Positions 16,943-25,151 of a DNA stretch of 64,000 nt are shown in pieces; within the stretch, counting starts at the first letter, position 1, and each line of letters begins with the position of its first letter. This DNA comes from Clostridium cavendishii DSM 21758. Its GTDB lineage: Bacteria; Bacillota; Clostridia; Clostridiales; Clostridiaceae. The notes below the pieces were generated by a model, which ran no database searches, was not told where the DNA came from, and worked only from the letters and a program-made list of their open reading frames with translations. Location of the stretch: positions 186,001 through 250,000 of the forward strand of contig NZ_FQZB01000010.1 of assembly GCF_900141845.1 (NCBI RefSeq), written 5' to 3'. The position numbers and the translations under genes were made by a program.

Positions 16943-18370
16943 ATGAAAAAATCTTTAAAAGGCTTAATAGCAGCCTTAGCTGTTTCAACTCTTATGGTTA
17001 GCTTTGCTCCAAATACAGCAAGAGCTGCTGAGATTAACAAAACTTATAAGTCTATCGGCTATTTTTATCAAGAATCCGGAGACTTAAACGACATTGATGT
17101 TACTAAAATAACACACTTAAATTATTCTTTTGGTTTAATCTACCACAATGAAGAAGCAAATGAGCAAAAAGTTCCAACTGACTCTAGTAAACTTTACACA
17201 ATATACCTACCTGATAAAGTAAAAAAAGATTTAAAAACTATACCTGAATTAAAAAAGAAAAATAAAGATTTAAAAGTATTACTTTCTGTTGGTGGCTGGG
17301 GCTGTAGGGGTTTCAGTGATGCAGCTGCAACTAAAGAAAATAGAGAAAAATTTGCAAATTCAGCGCTAGAAATAGTTAAAGAATACAACCTAGATGGAAT
17401 AGACATAGATTGGGAATACCCAGTTAACGGTGGTTGGGGTGTTATAAAATCAATCCCTGAAGACAAACAAAATTATACACTTCTACTTCAAGAATTAAGA
17501 AACAAATTAGGTAAAGATAGTCTTCTTACAATAGCCGGTGCTGCGAATGCTAACTTTGTAAAAGAATGGACAGAATTTTCTAAGGTAGTCCCATTACTTG
17601 ATTATGTAAATGTAATGACATACGACTATGCGTACGGTTCTCAATATTTTAATTCTAATTTATATGATTCAAAAGAATTTCCTACAATAGTAGCTGGTGA
17701 TAAATATAGTACAGACTTTATAATTAATAACTACTTGAAGGCTGGTCTTCCTGCTGAAAAAACAAATCTAGGTGCTGCCTTTTATGGAAGGGTTCCTAAA
17801 ATTGCCTTAGAACCTGCAAAAGATTGGGATCAAGGTGGTAAAGAAGTCACTACCCCATACTTTACAGATTATGAAAAGGGTGTATTTAAAGGATTAGGAG
17901 TAGATTTAGATGCTGATACATTTGTTACCTACAAAACAATAGCCTCAAAAATGCTTAACAATCCCTTATTTACCCAAAAATGGGATGATACAGCTAAAGT
18001 TCCTTATTTAACAATGAAGGACAAGGATGGAAAGGAAGTTTTCGCTCTTTCTTATGAGAATGAAAAATCCTTAAGTATAAAAATGGACTATGTAAAAGCT
18101 AAGGGCTTAGGCGGTGCAATGTTCTGGGATTACAGTTGTGATAGCAAAAATGTTTTAGCTTCTCAGTTAGCTAAAGATTTAAATGTTCAAGGAGTTCCTT
18201 ATACCCCACCTACTACACCTACTACACCTACTGTACCTAGTACACCAGAAGTAAAAGCAACTGAAAAAGGCAAGTTACCTGCAACTGGAATGCCTTTTGC
18301 CTCTTCTTCATTACTATTTGGACTAGCATTAGCTGGTGCTGGAGCTTTAGTAGTATTAAAAAGAAAATAG
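16943..18370 (+). CDS. Cell-wall-anchored GH18 glycosidase (chitinase-like)
   Basis: A 475-residue secreted glycoside hydrolase family 18 protein. A signal peptide (KK then a hydrophobic core, cleavage near ARA-AE at residue 28) leads into the catalytic barrel: HLNYSFGLI, LLSVGGWG, and DGIDIDWEYP with the acid/base Glu158, then MTYDYAYG and GGAMFWDYSCD. A Pro/Thr linker (about residues 418-440) ends in a sortase signal: LPATG at 445-449, hydrophobic span and KRK tail. Sortase should therefore attach it to peptidoglycan. Substrates could be chitin, chitooligosaccharides or host glycans; the barrel is short of extra chitin-binding domains. It has its own promoter and terminator. Confidence 0.92.
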   Translation: MKKSLKGLIAALAVSTLMVSFAPNTARAAEINKTYKSIGYFYQESGDLNDIDVTKITHLNYSFGLIYHNEEANEQKVPTDSSKLYTIYLPDKVKKDLKTIPELKKKNKDLKVLLSVGGWGCRGFSDAAATKENREKFANSALEIVKEYNLDGIDIDWEYPVNGGWGVIKSIPEDKQNYTLLLQELRNKLGKDSLLTIAGAANANFVKEWTEFSKVVPLLDYVNVMTYDYAYGSQYFNSNLYDSKEFPTIVAGDKYSTDFIINNYLKAGLPAEKTNLGAAFYGRVPKIALEPAKDWDQGGKEVTTPYFTDYEKGVFKGLGVDLDADTFVTYKTIASKMLNNPLFTQKWDDTAKVPYLTMKDKDGKEVFALSYENEKSLSIKMDYVKAKGLGGAMFWDYSCDSKNVLASQLAKDLNVQGVPYTPPTTPTTPTVPSTPEVKATEKGKLPATGMPFASSSLLFGLALAGAGALVVLKRK

Positions 18371-18378
18371 CAAAAAAG

Positions 18379-18408
18379 ATTCCTACTTATCTAAGTAGGA
18401 ATTTTTTT
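18379..18408. terminator. Bidirectional terminator between GH18 gene and cdaR
   Basis: ATTCCTACTTA and TAAGTAGGAAT form an 11-bp stem, followed on the plus strand by seven T; the minus side also runs into CTTTTTTG. It serves both convergent transcripts. Confidence 0.9.
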
Positions 18409-18409
18409 A

Positions 18410-19639
18410 TTATTGTTTCTTTACAATATTCACTTTAACTTTATCAGGTACAGTTCCTGTTAATTTTACATTATTTAATTTCTCAGAGGTTATATTCGGT
18501 GCTATTACATAATCTCCTTCTTTTTTACCTTGTAAATTCAATTCTGCTTTTATATCTTCATTCTTAATTGAATTAATTACAGATTCTTCACCCCTTAAAC
18601 TTACTGTTACTTTTTGAACATCTAATTTACAATCTAAAGTGGTATCCAAACCCTGAAGCGTTACTGGAACCTCAAACTGCTTAGTTATAGTACTTACTAA
18701 TGCTATCTTTACCTTTACTTTATTACCCTGCAAATTAATCTTTACATTTTTAGGTATGCTTACACCAATGCTTACCTCTCCACCTTCAGTTATCTTTGAT
18801 ATATCTAAAGGTTCTGTGTCTATCTTACTTATATTATCTAATATACTATCATCACCTATTAATTCAACTTTATCAGGTACCGAAACTATCGAATTAATAG
18901 TTATACCCTCTTTAGCTTTTCCAGTTGTAACAACATTTATAGGAACACTCTTACCCTTATTAACCTTTATACTGACAGCTGCTACCTCTGGTTCCACTTT
19001 CACCTCTTGTAAAGGCTTATTATTTTCATCTACCGCCACAATAGGTAATGTAATATCCATGTTCTTATTTACATTCTGAACTTCACCACTTACTGATAAC
19101 ACTTTAACCTTATTAACATACTCTTTAGGCCCTGAAACAGTTGCCGTAGCTGGGGTTACATCCGGAATTCCAGCATATATTCCTTGTTGTGTAATCGGCT
19201 TTATATCAGATTTAATGGGCATTTTCTTTTCAGCATATTCATCTAAAAGAATTTTAACCTTTAAAACTCCTGTATTTTTTTTATTTATATTTATATTAGA
19301 AGGTGAATTTACAATCTCAACTGGTATTTCATTCAAACCTTTTTTAAGAACATAATTTTTTAAATTGGCAACAATTTTAAATTGATCTCTAGTTACTCTA
19401 TATACATCATTTTGTGGTCCTTCTAAATTTAAAGTAACTGTGAAGTTTTGATTAGGGACTAGCGCTAATTTATAATCTGTTTTTAAAATATCAGTATTTA
19501 AAATTTCTACTGGAACCTTATCAAATTTATACTCTCTAGTCGTATTCTCCACATTTGATACATATAGCCATAACCCAAAGGAAAGTATTACGCATATAAT
19601 TCTAACTACTATTTCTTGCTTTTTAGATTTATCATCCAT
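18410..19639 (-). CDS. cdaR: CdaA regulator, YbbR-domain protein
   Basis: CdaR is the membrane-anchored partner that modulates the c-di-AMP cyclase CdaA. This 409-residue protein has one N-terminal membrane span (IVVRIICVILSFGLWLYVS) followed by about four extracellular YbbR repeats, visible as repeating proline/valine-rich units such as KVPVEIL, MPIKSDIKP, SVPINVVT and FEVPVTLQG. The gene overlaps the end of cdaA by 31 bases, so they are translationally coupled. In most Firmicutes the next gene is glmM; here the operon ends with cdaR. Confidence 0.93.
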   Translation of the reverse strand: MDDKSKKQEIVVRIICVILSFGLWLYVSNVENTTREYKFDKVPVEILNTDILKTDYKLALVPNQNFTVTLNLEGPQNDVYRVTRDQFKIVANLKNYVLKKGLNEIPVEIVNSPSNININKKNTGVLKVKILLDEYAEKKMPIKSDIKPITQQGIYAGIPDVTPATATVSGPKEYVNKVKVLSVSGEVQNVNKNMDITLPIVAVDENNKPLQEVKVEPEVAAVSIKVNKGKSVPINVVTTGKAKEGITINSIVSVPDKVELIGDDSILDNISKIDTEPLDISKITEGGEVSIGVSIPKNVKINLQGNKVKVKIALVSTITKQFEVPVTLQGLDTTLDCKLDVQKVTVSLRGEESVINSIKNEDIKAELNLQGKKEGDYVIAPNITSEKLNNVKLTGTVPDKVKVNIVKKQ

Positions 19640-20463
19640 ATCTTCACCTTCTCTTTGTAAGACTTAACTCTCTTATCCCTTCTATTCCTCATTATTTTAA
19701 GAAGTATAGACTTAAGTTTATCTTTATCATAATTTCTAGTTAACCTTCCATTTACAGCTAGTGATATATTACCTGTTTCTTCAGATACTACTATTATTAA
19801 TGCATCTGAATTTTCAGAAAGACCTATAGCCGCCCTATGTCTAGTCCCTAGTTTTTTATTTATAGAATTATTGTTAGTAAGTGGCAACACACATCCGGAC
19901 GCCACTATCCTATCGTTTTTTATTATAGTTGCTCCATCATGAAGTGGTGTATTAACAACAAATATATTTTCAAGTAAAGCTGAAGATACTTTAGCATCTA
20001 ACGTTGTACCATTTTGTATTACTTCACCTAGCCCTGTACTTTGTTCTATAGCTATTAAAGCTCCTGTTCTTTCTTCTGCCATTGCTGCTACTGCTGTTAC
20101 AATTTCAGTTATTACATTTTCTAATTCCACATCATCCTGAATTACATGTAAATCCTCAAAAGTACTTCTTCCAATATGCTCAAGAGCTCTTCTTATTTCA
20201 GGTTGAAAAATTATAATTATAGATAAAACTCCTATTGTTATAGTCTTATTAAGTATAAAATTAAGCATATTAAGCTTTAATAACATACTTATAGGTATCA
20301 AAATAAGTATAAGTCCTATCCCCTTTAGTAATTGTTCCGCTCTGGTCTCTTTTATTAGCATATATCCTTTGAAAAACACATAAGAAACTACTAATATATC
20401 TAAAATGGCCCATACATCCATATTCTTAATAGTGTTTATTATCATATTTAATATTTCATTCAT
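19609..20463 (-). CDS. cdaA: Diadenylate cyclase
   Basis: CdaA makes cyclic di-AMP from two ATP, an essential messenger controlling potassium and osmolyte balance and cell-wall homeostasis. The 284 residues show three N-terminal membrane helices (first ~85 residues) and then the DAC domain: EERTGALIAIEQ, the catalytic HDGATII, GTRHRAAIG and VSEETGNIS. Both the DGA and RHR motifs needed for catalysis are intact. The ATG is 9 bases after a GGGGGTGA site. It heads the cdaA-cdaR operon; TTGTTT and TAATAG/TATAAT-like words lie 30-70 bases upstream. Confidence 0.96.
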   Translation of the reverse strand: MNEILNMIINTIKNMDVWAILDILVVSYVFFKGYMLIKETRAEQLLKGIGLILILIPISMLLKLNMLNFILNKTITIGVLSIIIIFQPEIRRALEHIGRSTFEDLHVIQDDVELENVITEIVTAVAAMAEERTGALIAIEQSTGLGEVIQNGTTLDAKVSSALLENIFVVNTPLHDGATIIKNDRIVASGCVLPLTNNNSINKKLGTRHRAAIGLSENSDALIIVVSEETGNISLAVNGRLTRNYDKDKLKSILLKIMRNRRDKRVKSYKEKVKIWMINLKSKK

Positions 20464-20705
20464 TGTTAATCACCCCCGTATATAAGCCTATTATAAATTA
20501 TACACTAAAAAACAACTTGTTAATATACACTGTTTTTATAATTTTAATACTTTTAATAATTTATTTTAATTTATAATATTTAAAATATCCTATATTTATA
20601 ATATTTAAACTTAATTTTTTATATTTAATTTTACATATTATTAGTAATGCAAATTAAATTTCCATCATATATTTATAAAAGTATATATTATGTGAGGTGA
20701 TACTT

Positions 20706-21686
20706 ATGGAAAAAGTTAAAAATAAGTTTAAAAATAACATTTTAATTAAAATTTCTTTCACTAGCCTAATAATTATTGCAGCTTTATTATCCTGCTATTT
20801 TATATTTTTTAATCAATCTAAAGATTTGCGAGCTATGAATGATATTGCTAAAACAATTTCTTCTTCTAATCTATCTTTAAACGAATCAGTTAAAGATAGC
20901 ATTATAGATAATATAAAATCTGTTAACTTACTAAAAAAGAATAAAGAAACTTTAATTAATGCAAAAAATAATCTTAAAGCTATTAAACCTTCGAAAAAAT
21001 ATTCAAATTTATACCAAAATTTAAATTTAGCATTGGATAATAATATAAGATTATATGATCAAACAGTAAGTATGCTATCCAATCCAACTAGTAACGATTT
21101 ATCCTCAGCTTTTGAAAATTTTAATAGTATAAAAAATGATTGTCTTGTTTATTACAAACTTTGTGAAAAATCAGGTATTCAGGTTTATCTCGAAAATGAT
21201 TCAAAACCTTTTTTCTCTAAAATATTCACTTATTTGAATACTATACTAAAGGTGAATCGTGATCATGATATAAACAACAGTCAAAAAAACACATTTCTTC
21301 TAAGTATCGATAAATGTATTATGGAATTCTCTAAATTAAATTCTGATTTTTCACCTGCTATTGATAAAGCAAAAAATGAAAACAGAAGCTTTAAAGATAT
21401 TCTTAGCTCTGTCAATGATAAAACTATAACTTTAAACTCAATAAAAAGTAACTACTATTCATTAACAGTACCAAATGATGCTCTAGACTGTTTTAATAGT
21501 TTTGGTGATATGATCTCTATATACGATATATATCTTTCTGAACTATCACTAGGTTTAAACTCTAATGACAAGGTAGACCCTAATACTAATGCTCATTTAG
21601 ATAATGCTTTTTCTAAATATAAAGACTTAAAAACAGCACTAAATAAATTTAATGAAAGCTATGAAGCATATAAAAATTCTAAATAA
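20706..21686 (+). CDS. Membrane-anchored protein of unknown function
   Basis: A 326-residue protein with one N-terminal membrane helix (near residues 14-34, ISFTSLIIIAALLSCYFIFF) and a long external domain rich in Asn, Lys, Ser and predicted helix. No catalytic motif is recognised. A Cys follows the hydrophobic core (LLSC), but the surroundings (the hydrophobic stretch continues past the Cys) make a lipoprotein signal unlikely. The start ATG at 20706 lies 5 bases after GAGGTGA; an earlier in-frame GTG sits inside that site. It precedes the SleB-type gene by 65 bases on the same strand and may be cotranscribed. Its coiled, helical character recalls a structural or signal-sensing part, which is only a guess. 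Confidence 0.7.
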   Translation: MEKVKNKFKNNILIKISFTSLIIIAALLSCYFIFFNQSKDLRAMNDIAKTISSSNLSLNESVKDSIIDNIKSVNLLKKNKETLINAKNNLKAIKPSKKYSNLYQNLNLALDNNIRLYDQTVSMLSNPTSNDLSSAFENFNSIKNDCLVYYKLCEKSGIQVYLENDSKPFFSKIFTYLNTILKVNRDHDINNSQKNTFLLSIDKCIMEFSKLNSDFSPAIDKAKNENRSFKDILSSVNDKTITLNSIKSNYYSLTVPNDALDCFNSFGDMISIYDIYLSELSLGLNSNDKVDPNTNAHLDNAFSKYKDLKTALNKFNESYEAYKNSK

Positions 21687-21694
21687 AATGTATT

Positions 21695-21750
21695 AAAAAT
21701 CCTCTTATGGTTACACTATGCTAGGAGTCGTTAATTATAAGGAGGATTTT
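21695..21750 (+). promoter_or_regulatory. Hairpin that can bury the ribosome site of the SleB-type gene
   Basis: AAAATCCTCTTAT (left arm, from 21696) can pair with ATAAGGAGGATTTT (right arm, ending 21750), one bulged base. The right arm contains GGAGG, the ribosome site of the gene at 21752. It may be a translational switch, or the remnant of an upstream terminator, since TTTT follows the stem. Confidence 0.5.
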
Positions 21751-21751
21751 C

Positions 21752-22378
21752 ATGAGAAAATTAATTTTTTCAACATTCTTCATTCTAAATATTGTTTTAT
21801 TTTATTCTAAAGTTTCTTATTCTTTAGATTCAAATGTAAAAACAATACCATCCTATGAAAAAAATAAAATAAGTATAAATATTGACAATAATAGTAGTTC
21901 AAAGCCTACTAAAAATATAATGAGTAGAGGTGTATCTTCAGAATATATAGACTTATATGGTGAAAAAGATGGTGTAGTGGAAGTTTTTAATCACTCGAAT
22001 AAAAGCATCTACTTAACAGAAGATGATGTTCATCTTATGGCACAAGTTGTTTATGCTGAGAGTAAAGGTGAACCTTATGAAGGTAAGGTTGCTGTTGCAT
22101 CTGTTATTCTTAATAGAGTAGTAAATCCTAAATTTCCAAATACCATTTCAGGAGTTATAATGCAAAAAAATGCTTTTTCCTGTGTTAAAAATGGTGTTAT
22201 AAATGTAGAACCTGATACAGATAGTTACAAAGCAGTAAAAGATGCTATCAAAGGCGCAGATCCTTCAAACAACGCTTTATTCTTTTACAATCCTAAAAGT
22301 TCTACATGTTCTTGGATGGGTCAAATAGAAAAGAAGAATAAAAAAAGTATAGGCCAACATGTATTTTTCCAAATATAA
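21752..22378 (+). CDS. Cell wall hydrolase, SleB/CwlJ-type
   Basis: A 208-residue secreted protein with an N-terminal signal segment (LIFSTFFILNIVLFYSK) and a C-terminal SleB-type lytic domain: HLMAQVVYAESKGEPYEGKVAVASVILNRV near residue 91, with the catalytic Glu of YAESKGE, and FPNTISGVI. Family members cleave muramic-delta-lactam-containing cortex peptidoglycan during spore germination. It lacks an N-terminal peptidoglycan-binding domain, so it resembles the short CwlJ/YkvT group rather than full-length SleB. The gene ends at a strong hairpin. Together with cwlD it indicates a spore former. Confidence 0.85.
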   Translation: MRKLIFSTFFILNIVLFYSKVSYSLDSNVKTIPSYEKNKISINIDNNSSSKPTKNIMSRGVSSEYIDLYGEKDGVVEVFNHSNKSIYLTEDDVHLMAQVVYAESKGEPYEGKVAVASVILNRVVNPKFPNTISGVIMQKNAFSCVKNGVINVEPDTDSYKAVKDAIKGADPSNNALFFYNPKSSTCSWMGQIEKKNKKSIGQHVFFQI

Positions 22379-22380
22379 AA

Positions 22381-22415
22381 AATGGATAGCTCAAAACTTT
22401 GAGCTATCCATTTTT
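22381..22415. terminator. Bidirectional terminator
   Basis: AATGGATAGCTCAAA and TTTGAGCTATCCATT form a 15-bp stem followed by TTTTT; A-rich sequence on the left provides U on the other strand. It separates the SleB-type gene from the convergent thioredoxin operon. Confidence 0.93.
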
Positions 22416-22436
22416 AAATTTATGCAATTTTTCTTT

Positions 22437-23294
22437 TTATTTTAAGCTATCTATATAAGACACTGCACTTAAAGCTGCTACAACACCTTCTCCTGCTGAC
22501 TTAATATACTGATATGGTCTACCAACACAATCTCCTGCTGCAAAAAGACCTTTTAAATTAGTTTTCATTAATCTATCTACAGCTATATGCCCTTCTTCAA
22601 TTTTTAATCCTGGTACTAATTGTCCTGGTGATATACTATCTTTTAAAACAAATGCCCCATCAGTTTCTATGAAGCGATCCTTGAAAGCTATTGCCTTTAC
22701 TTTATCATCTCCCAAAACTTCTACTGGCTTTTCTTTCAATACTTCAATATTATCTCTTAAATCATAATTACCTTCGTACATAGGTACATAATAAAGCCTA
22801 CTAGCCAATTCACTAACATAATTAGCTTCTTCCTCTGCTTCTTTATTATACGCTATTATTGTAACTGTTTTATCTTTATATAAAGGCGCATCGCAAGTTG
22901 CACAATATCCAACACCCTTACCTAAGAATTCTTCCTCACCCTTTAAAGGTTTTGTGTATTCTATTCCTGTTGCTAAGATTACCGCTTTTGCTTCATATAC
23001 TTTTTGATTTACCATAAGGGCAAAATAATCACCCATAGCATAAATATTATTTATTCTTTCCTCTGTAATCTTTATTCCCATAGCATCTATATGATTTTTA
23101 AAATTATCTTTAAGTTCTTCTCCAGTAATACCATGAAAACCTAAGTAATTATTAATCTTTGGAGCTTTTATAAGTTTATTACTAAAATCATCATTACCAA
23201 ATACTATTATAGTCTTGTTTCTGATTTTTGAATTTATAGCGGCTGAAAGACCAGCAGGACCACTACCTACTATTGCAATATCATACCTTTCCAC
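22437..23294 (-). CDS. Thioredoxin reductase-like flavoprotein, probably ferredoxin-dependent
   Basis: A 285-residue low-molecular-weight thioredoxin reductase homologue. FAD site VGSGPAGLSAA at residue 9, active-site Cys pair YCATC (C131, C134) and C-terminal FAADCVG-type FAD site (LFAAGDCVG). The second nucleotide-binding domain lacks what NADPH enzymes have: no GGGDSA and no HRRxxxR; instead AYNKEAEEEAN and VPMYEG. That is the hallmark of the clostridial ferredoxin-flavin thioredoxin reductases (FFTR), which take electrons from ferredoxin. The assignment rests on motif absence. It follows trxA by 18 bases and shares its promoter, supporting thioredoxin as partner. Confidence 0.9.
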   Translation of the reverse strand: MERYDIAIVGSGPAGLSAAINSKIRNKTIIVFGNDDFSNKLIKAPKINNYLGFHGITGEELKDNFKNHIDAMGIKITEERINNIYAMGDYFALMVNQKVYEAKAVILATGIEYTKPLKGEEEFLGKGVGYCATCDAPLYKDKTVTIIAYNKEAEEEANYVSELASRLYYVPMYEGNYDLRDNIEVLKEKPVEVLGDDKVKAIAFKDRFIETDGAFVLKDSISPGQLVPGLKIEEGHIAVDRLMKTNLKGLFAAGDCVGRPYQYIKSAGEGVVAALSAVSYIDSLK

Positions 23295-23312
23295 TATTAC
23301 TCCCTCATTTCT

Positions 23313-23627
23313 TTACATATGCTTCTTAATAATATCTTCAAGCTCACTCTTTGGTCTAAATCCTACTATTGTATCTACTACTTCTCCATTTTTAAATAGC
23401 TTTAAAGTTGGTATACTTGCTATTTTAAATTCATTTGATATTTGAGGACTCTTATCTACATCCACCTTTACAAACTTAACCTCTTCCATCTCACTTGATA
23501 ATTCTTCTATTATAGGAGCTATCATTTTACAAGGACCACACCAAGTTGCCCAAAAATCTACAACTACTACTCCATTTTGTTTTATTACTTCATTTTCAAA
23601 TTCTTGTTCATCAATATTTTTAGCCAT
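23313..23627 (-). CDS. trxA: Thioredoxin
   Basis: A 104-residue thioredoxin with the fold in order: VVVVDFWATWCGPCKMIAPIIEEL (active site CGPC near residue 31), VKVDVDKSPQ, the cis-proline ASIPTLKLF, and VGFRPKSEL. It reduces disulfides and is the electron donor for MsrB and for class Ia ribonucleotide reductase, both encoded in this window. Start: AGGAGG lies 8 bases before ATG 23627; an upstream in-frame ATG has no site and would read through the promoter. It heads an operon with the reductase-like gene and has a clear promoter plus operator. Confidence 0.95.
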   Translation of the reverse strand: MAKNIDEQEFENEVIKQNGVVVVDFWATWCGPCKMIAPIIEELSSEMEEVKFVKVDVDKSPQISNEFKIASIPTLKLFKNGEVVDTIVGFRPKSELEDIIKKHM

Positions 23628-23644
23628 TATTTTTCCTCCTAATA

Positions 23645-23659
23645 TACCCCCATAGGGTA
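23645..23659. promoter_or_regulatory. CsoR-family-like operator before trxA
   Basis: TACCCTATGGGGGTA (minus strand) is a TACCC/GGGTA palindrome around a G-tract, the form of operators bound by the CsoR/CstR/FrmR family. It starts about 8 bases after the predicted TSS, an ideal site for a repressor. No CsoR gene is in the window, so the regulator (copper-, sulfide/persulfide- or formaldehyde-sensing) is unknown. Confidence 0.55.
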
Positions 23660-23673
23660 ATCTTTTTTTATAA

Positions 23674-23702
23674 ATTATATTATATTTTATTTTCTTAGTC
23701 AA
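23674..23702 (-). promoter_or_regulatory. Promoter of the trxA operon
   Basis: Minus strand TTGACT (23697-23702), exactly 17 bases, TATAAT (23674-23679). Predicted TSS near 23667. Confidence 0.85.
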
Positions 23703-23750
23703 ATGAATCCCTTACTCTTTAAAAATTTCCATAACTACCATTCTATTGTT

Positions 23751-24971
23751 TTATTGTAAAATCTGCTTTAAAGTAGTATTGTTATAAATTGAATTAGGAT
23801 AACTATTAACTAATTTGCTTGCATAAGTTTTTGCTTTCTGTTTATCAATTTTGTAGTATATTGTAGATAACTTATATAAAACCTCCTCCACGTAATCACC
23901 TGTTTCATTCTCATTCACATATTTCTCATAATACTTAAGGGCATTTTCATAATCATTATTTTTCTCATAGCTTAATCCAGTTAGATATATTATATGTGGC
24001 CTCAGATAACCATTTTCTACATACTTATAGCTCTTTAAGAAGTCTTTATTAGCTTTCCCAAAATCACTATTTTTAAAATCTTCTCTACCTTTATTATAAA
24101 AATATTCTACTCCTTTAGAACTTATAATTTGCTTGCCTGCCTCATATACAGATTTATCATTTACACCTAGACCTTTTTCATCCGTATTATTTAATATATT
24201 ATATATATCTTCAAATCTATTTTCATCTATAGCCTTCTGTAATTCTATACTATTAAATTTAGTTTTTGTTTTCTCTGTATCTCCGCTTAATTTTATTTGC
24301 GGCTCTTTTTGTTTTTCCACTGGTGTTTTTACTACTTTTGCTGTTTCAACCTTGTCTTTACTAATTTTTTTAGGGAAATATTTATATCCACCATAACCAA
24401 TACCTAATATTATGATTAATGCTATAGGTATTAAAAAAACTTTTTTATTTATTTCTCTTTTTGCTATTACTCCATATTCTTCAAGTATCTTTTTATTATC
24501 CTTTGCTGTTTTGTTATCAAGTTCTATAGATAATACCTTTGATATACAACTTTCTGCAGCTTTATAATCACCTTTCTTTATATAACAAAAACTCAAAGCA
24601 TTATACACATTAATAGCATTAAAATCACTTTGTCTACAAATACTTAATTCTTCTATAGCTTCTGTAATCTTCATTTGCTTTATAAGCTTTAAAGAATTTT
24701 CATATATATTTTTCCTATTTCTATCATCATTCAAATCTTTTAAATATGATTTAGATAAATTATCGTCATTAAAATCCTTATTTATCTTCCATGCTAACTC
24801 TGCACCTTTTAAATCGCCTTTAAGATATAAAATTAAACCTTTTAGATTTAATGCTGAAGAATTCTTCATATTTTCTGATATCGCTAGCTCTACCTGTTCT
24901 AGACTTTTATTTATTTTCCCTATCTGAAAATTTTTAATAGCTTTTTTATATATACCTTTAGATTTACTCAT
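23751..24971 (-). CDS. Membrane-spanning TPR protein
   Basis: A 406-residue protein with TPR-like helices on both sides of one central membrane helix (VFLIPIALIIILGIGYGGYKYF, near residues 180-200). The N-terminal half (IGKINKSLEQVELAI, LILYLKGDLKGAELAW, SFCYIKKGDYKAAESC) is likely cytoplasmic and the C-terminal half (YFYNKGREDFKNSDFGKA, GLSYEKNNDYENALKYYEKYV) external. A Lys-rich linker follows the span. No enzyme motifs. It resembles firmicute TPR proteins that assemble cell envelope or division parts, but I can assign no specific role. It is a single gene facing the lipoprotein gene at 25152. Confidence 0.82.
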   Translation of the reverse strand: MSKSKGIYKKAIKNFQIGKINKSLEQVELAISENMKNSSALNLKGLILYLKGDLKGAELAWKINKDFNDDNLSKSYLKDLNDDRNRKNIYENSLKLIKQMKITEAIEELSICRQSDFNAINVYNALSFCYIKKGDYKAAESCISKVLSIELDNKTAKDNKKILEEYGVIAKREINKKVFLIPIALIIILGIGYGGYKYFPKKISKDKVETAKVVKTPVEKQKEPQIKLSGDTEKTKTKFNSIELQKAIDENRFEDIYNILNNTDEKGLGVNDKSVYEAGKQIISSKGVEYFYNKGREDFKNSDFGKANKDFLKSYKYVENGYLRPHIIYLTGLSYEKNNDYENALKYYEKYVNENETGDYVEEVLYKLSTIYYKIDKQKAKTYASKLVNSYPNSIYNNTTLKQILQ

Positions 24972-25151
24972 ATCTTTTTTCTCCTAAGTTATTAATTGGT
25001 AAATTTATTATGTTAATTATACCATATATAACATATATTCATTACAACTTTTGTATACAAAAAATTTAAAATTTGACCAAATTTTAAACACATTATATTT
25101 TTATAATAAATATATAAATTGGTTAGCATAAATTTATGAGGTGATATTAAA

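Noticed and set aside
20706..20810. Lipoprotein signal in the 20706 gene
   Set aside because: A Cys follows a hydrophobic stretch, but the hydrophobic segment continues after it and the lipobox order is poor; a plain membrane anchor fits better.
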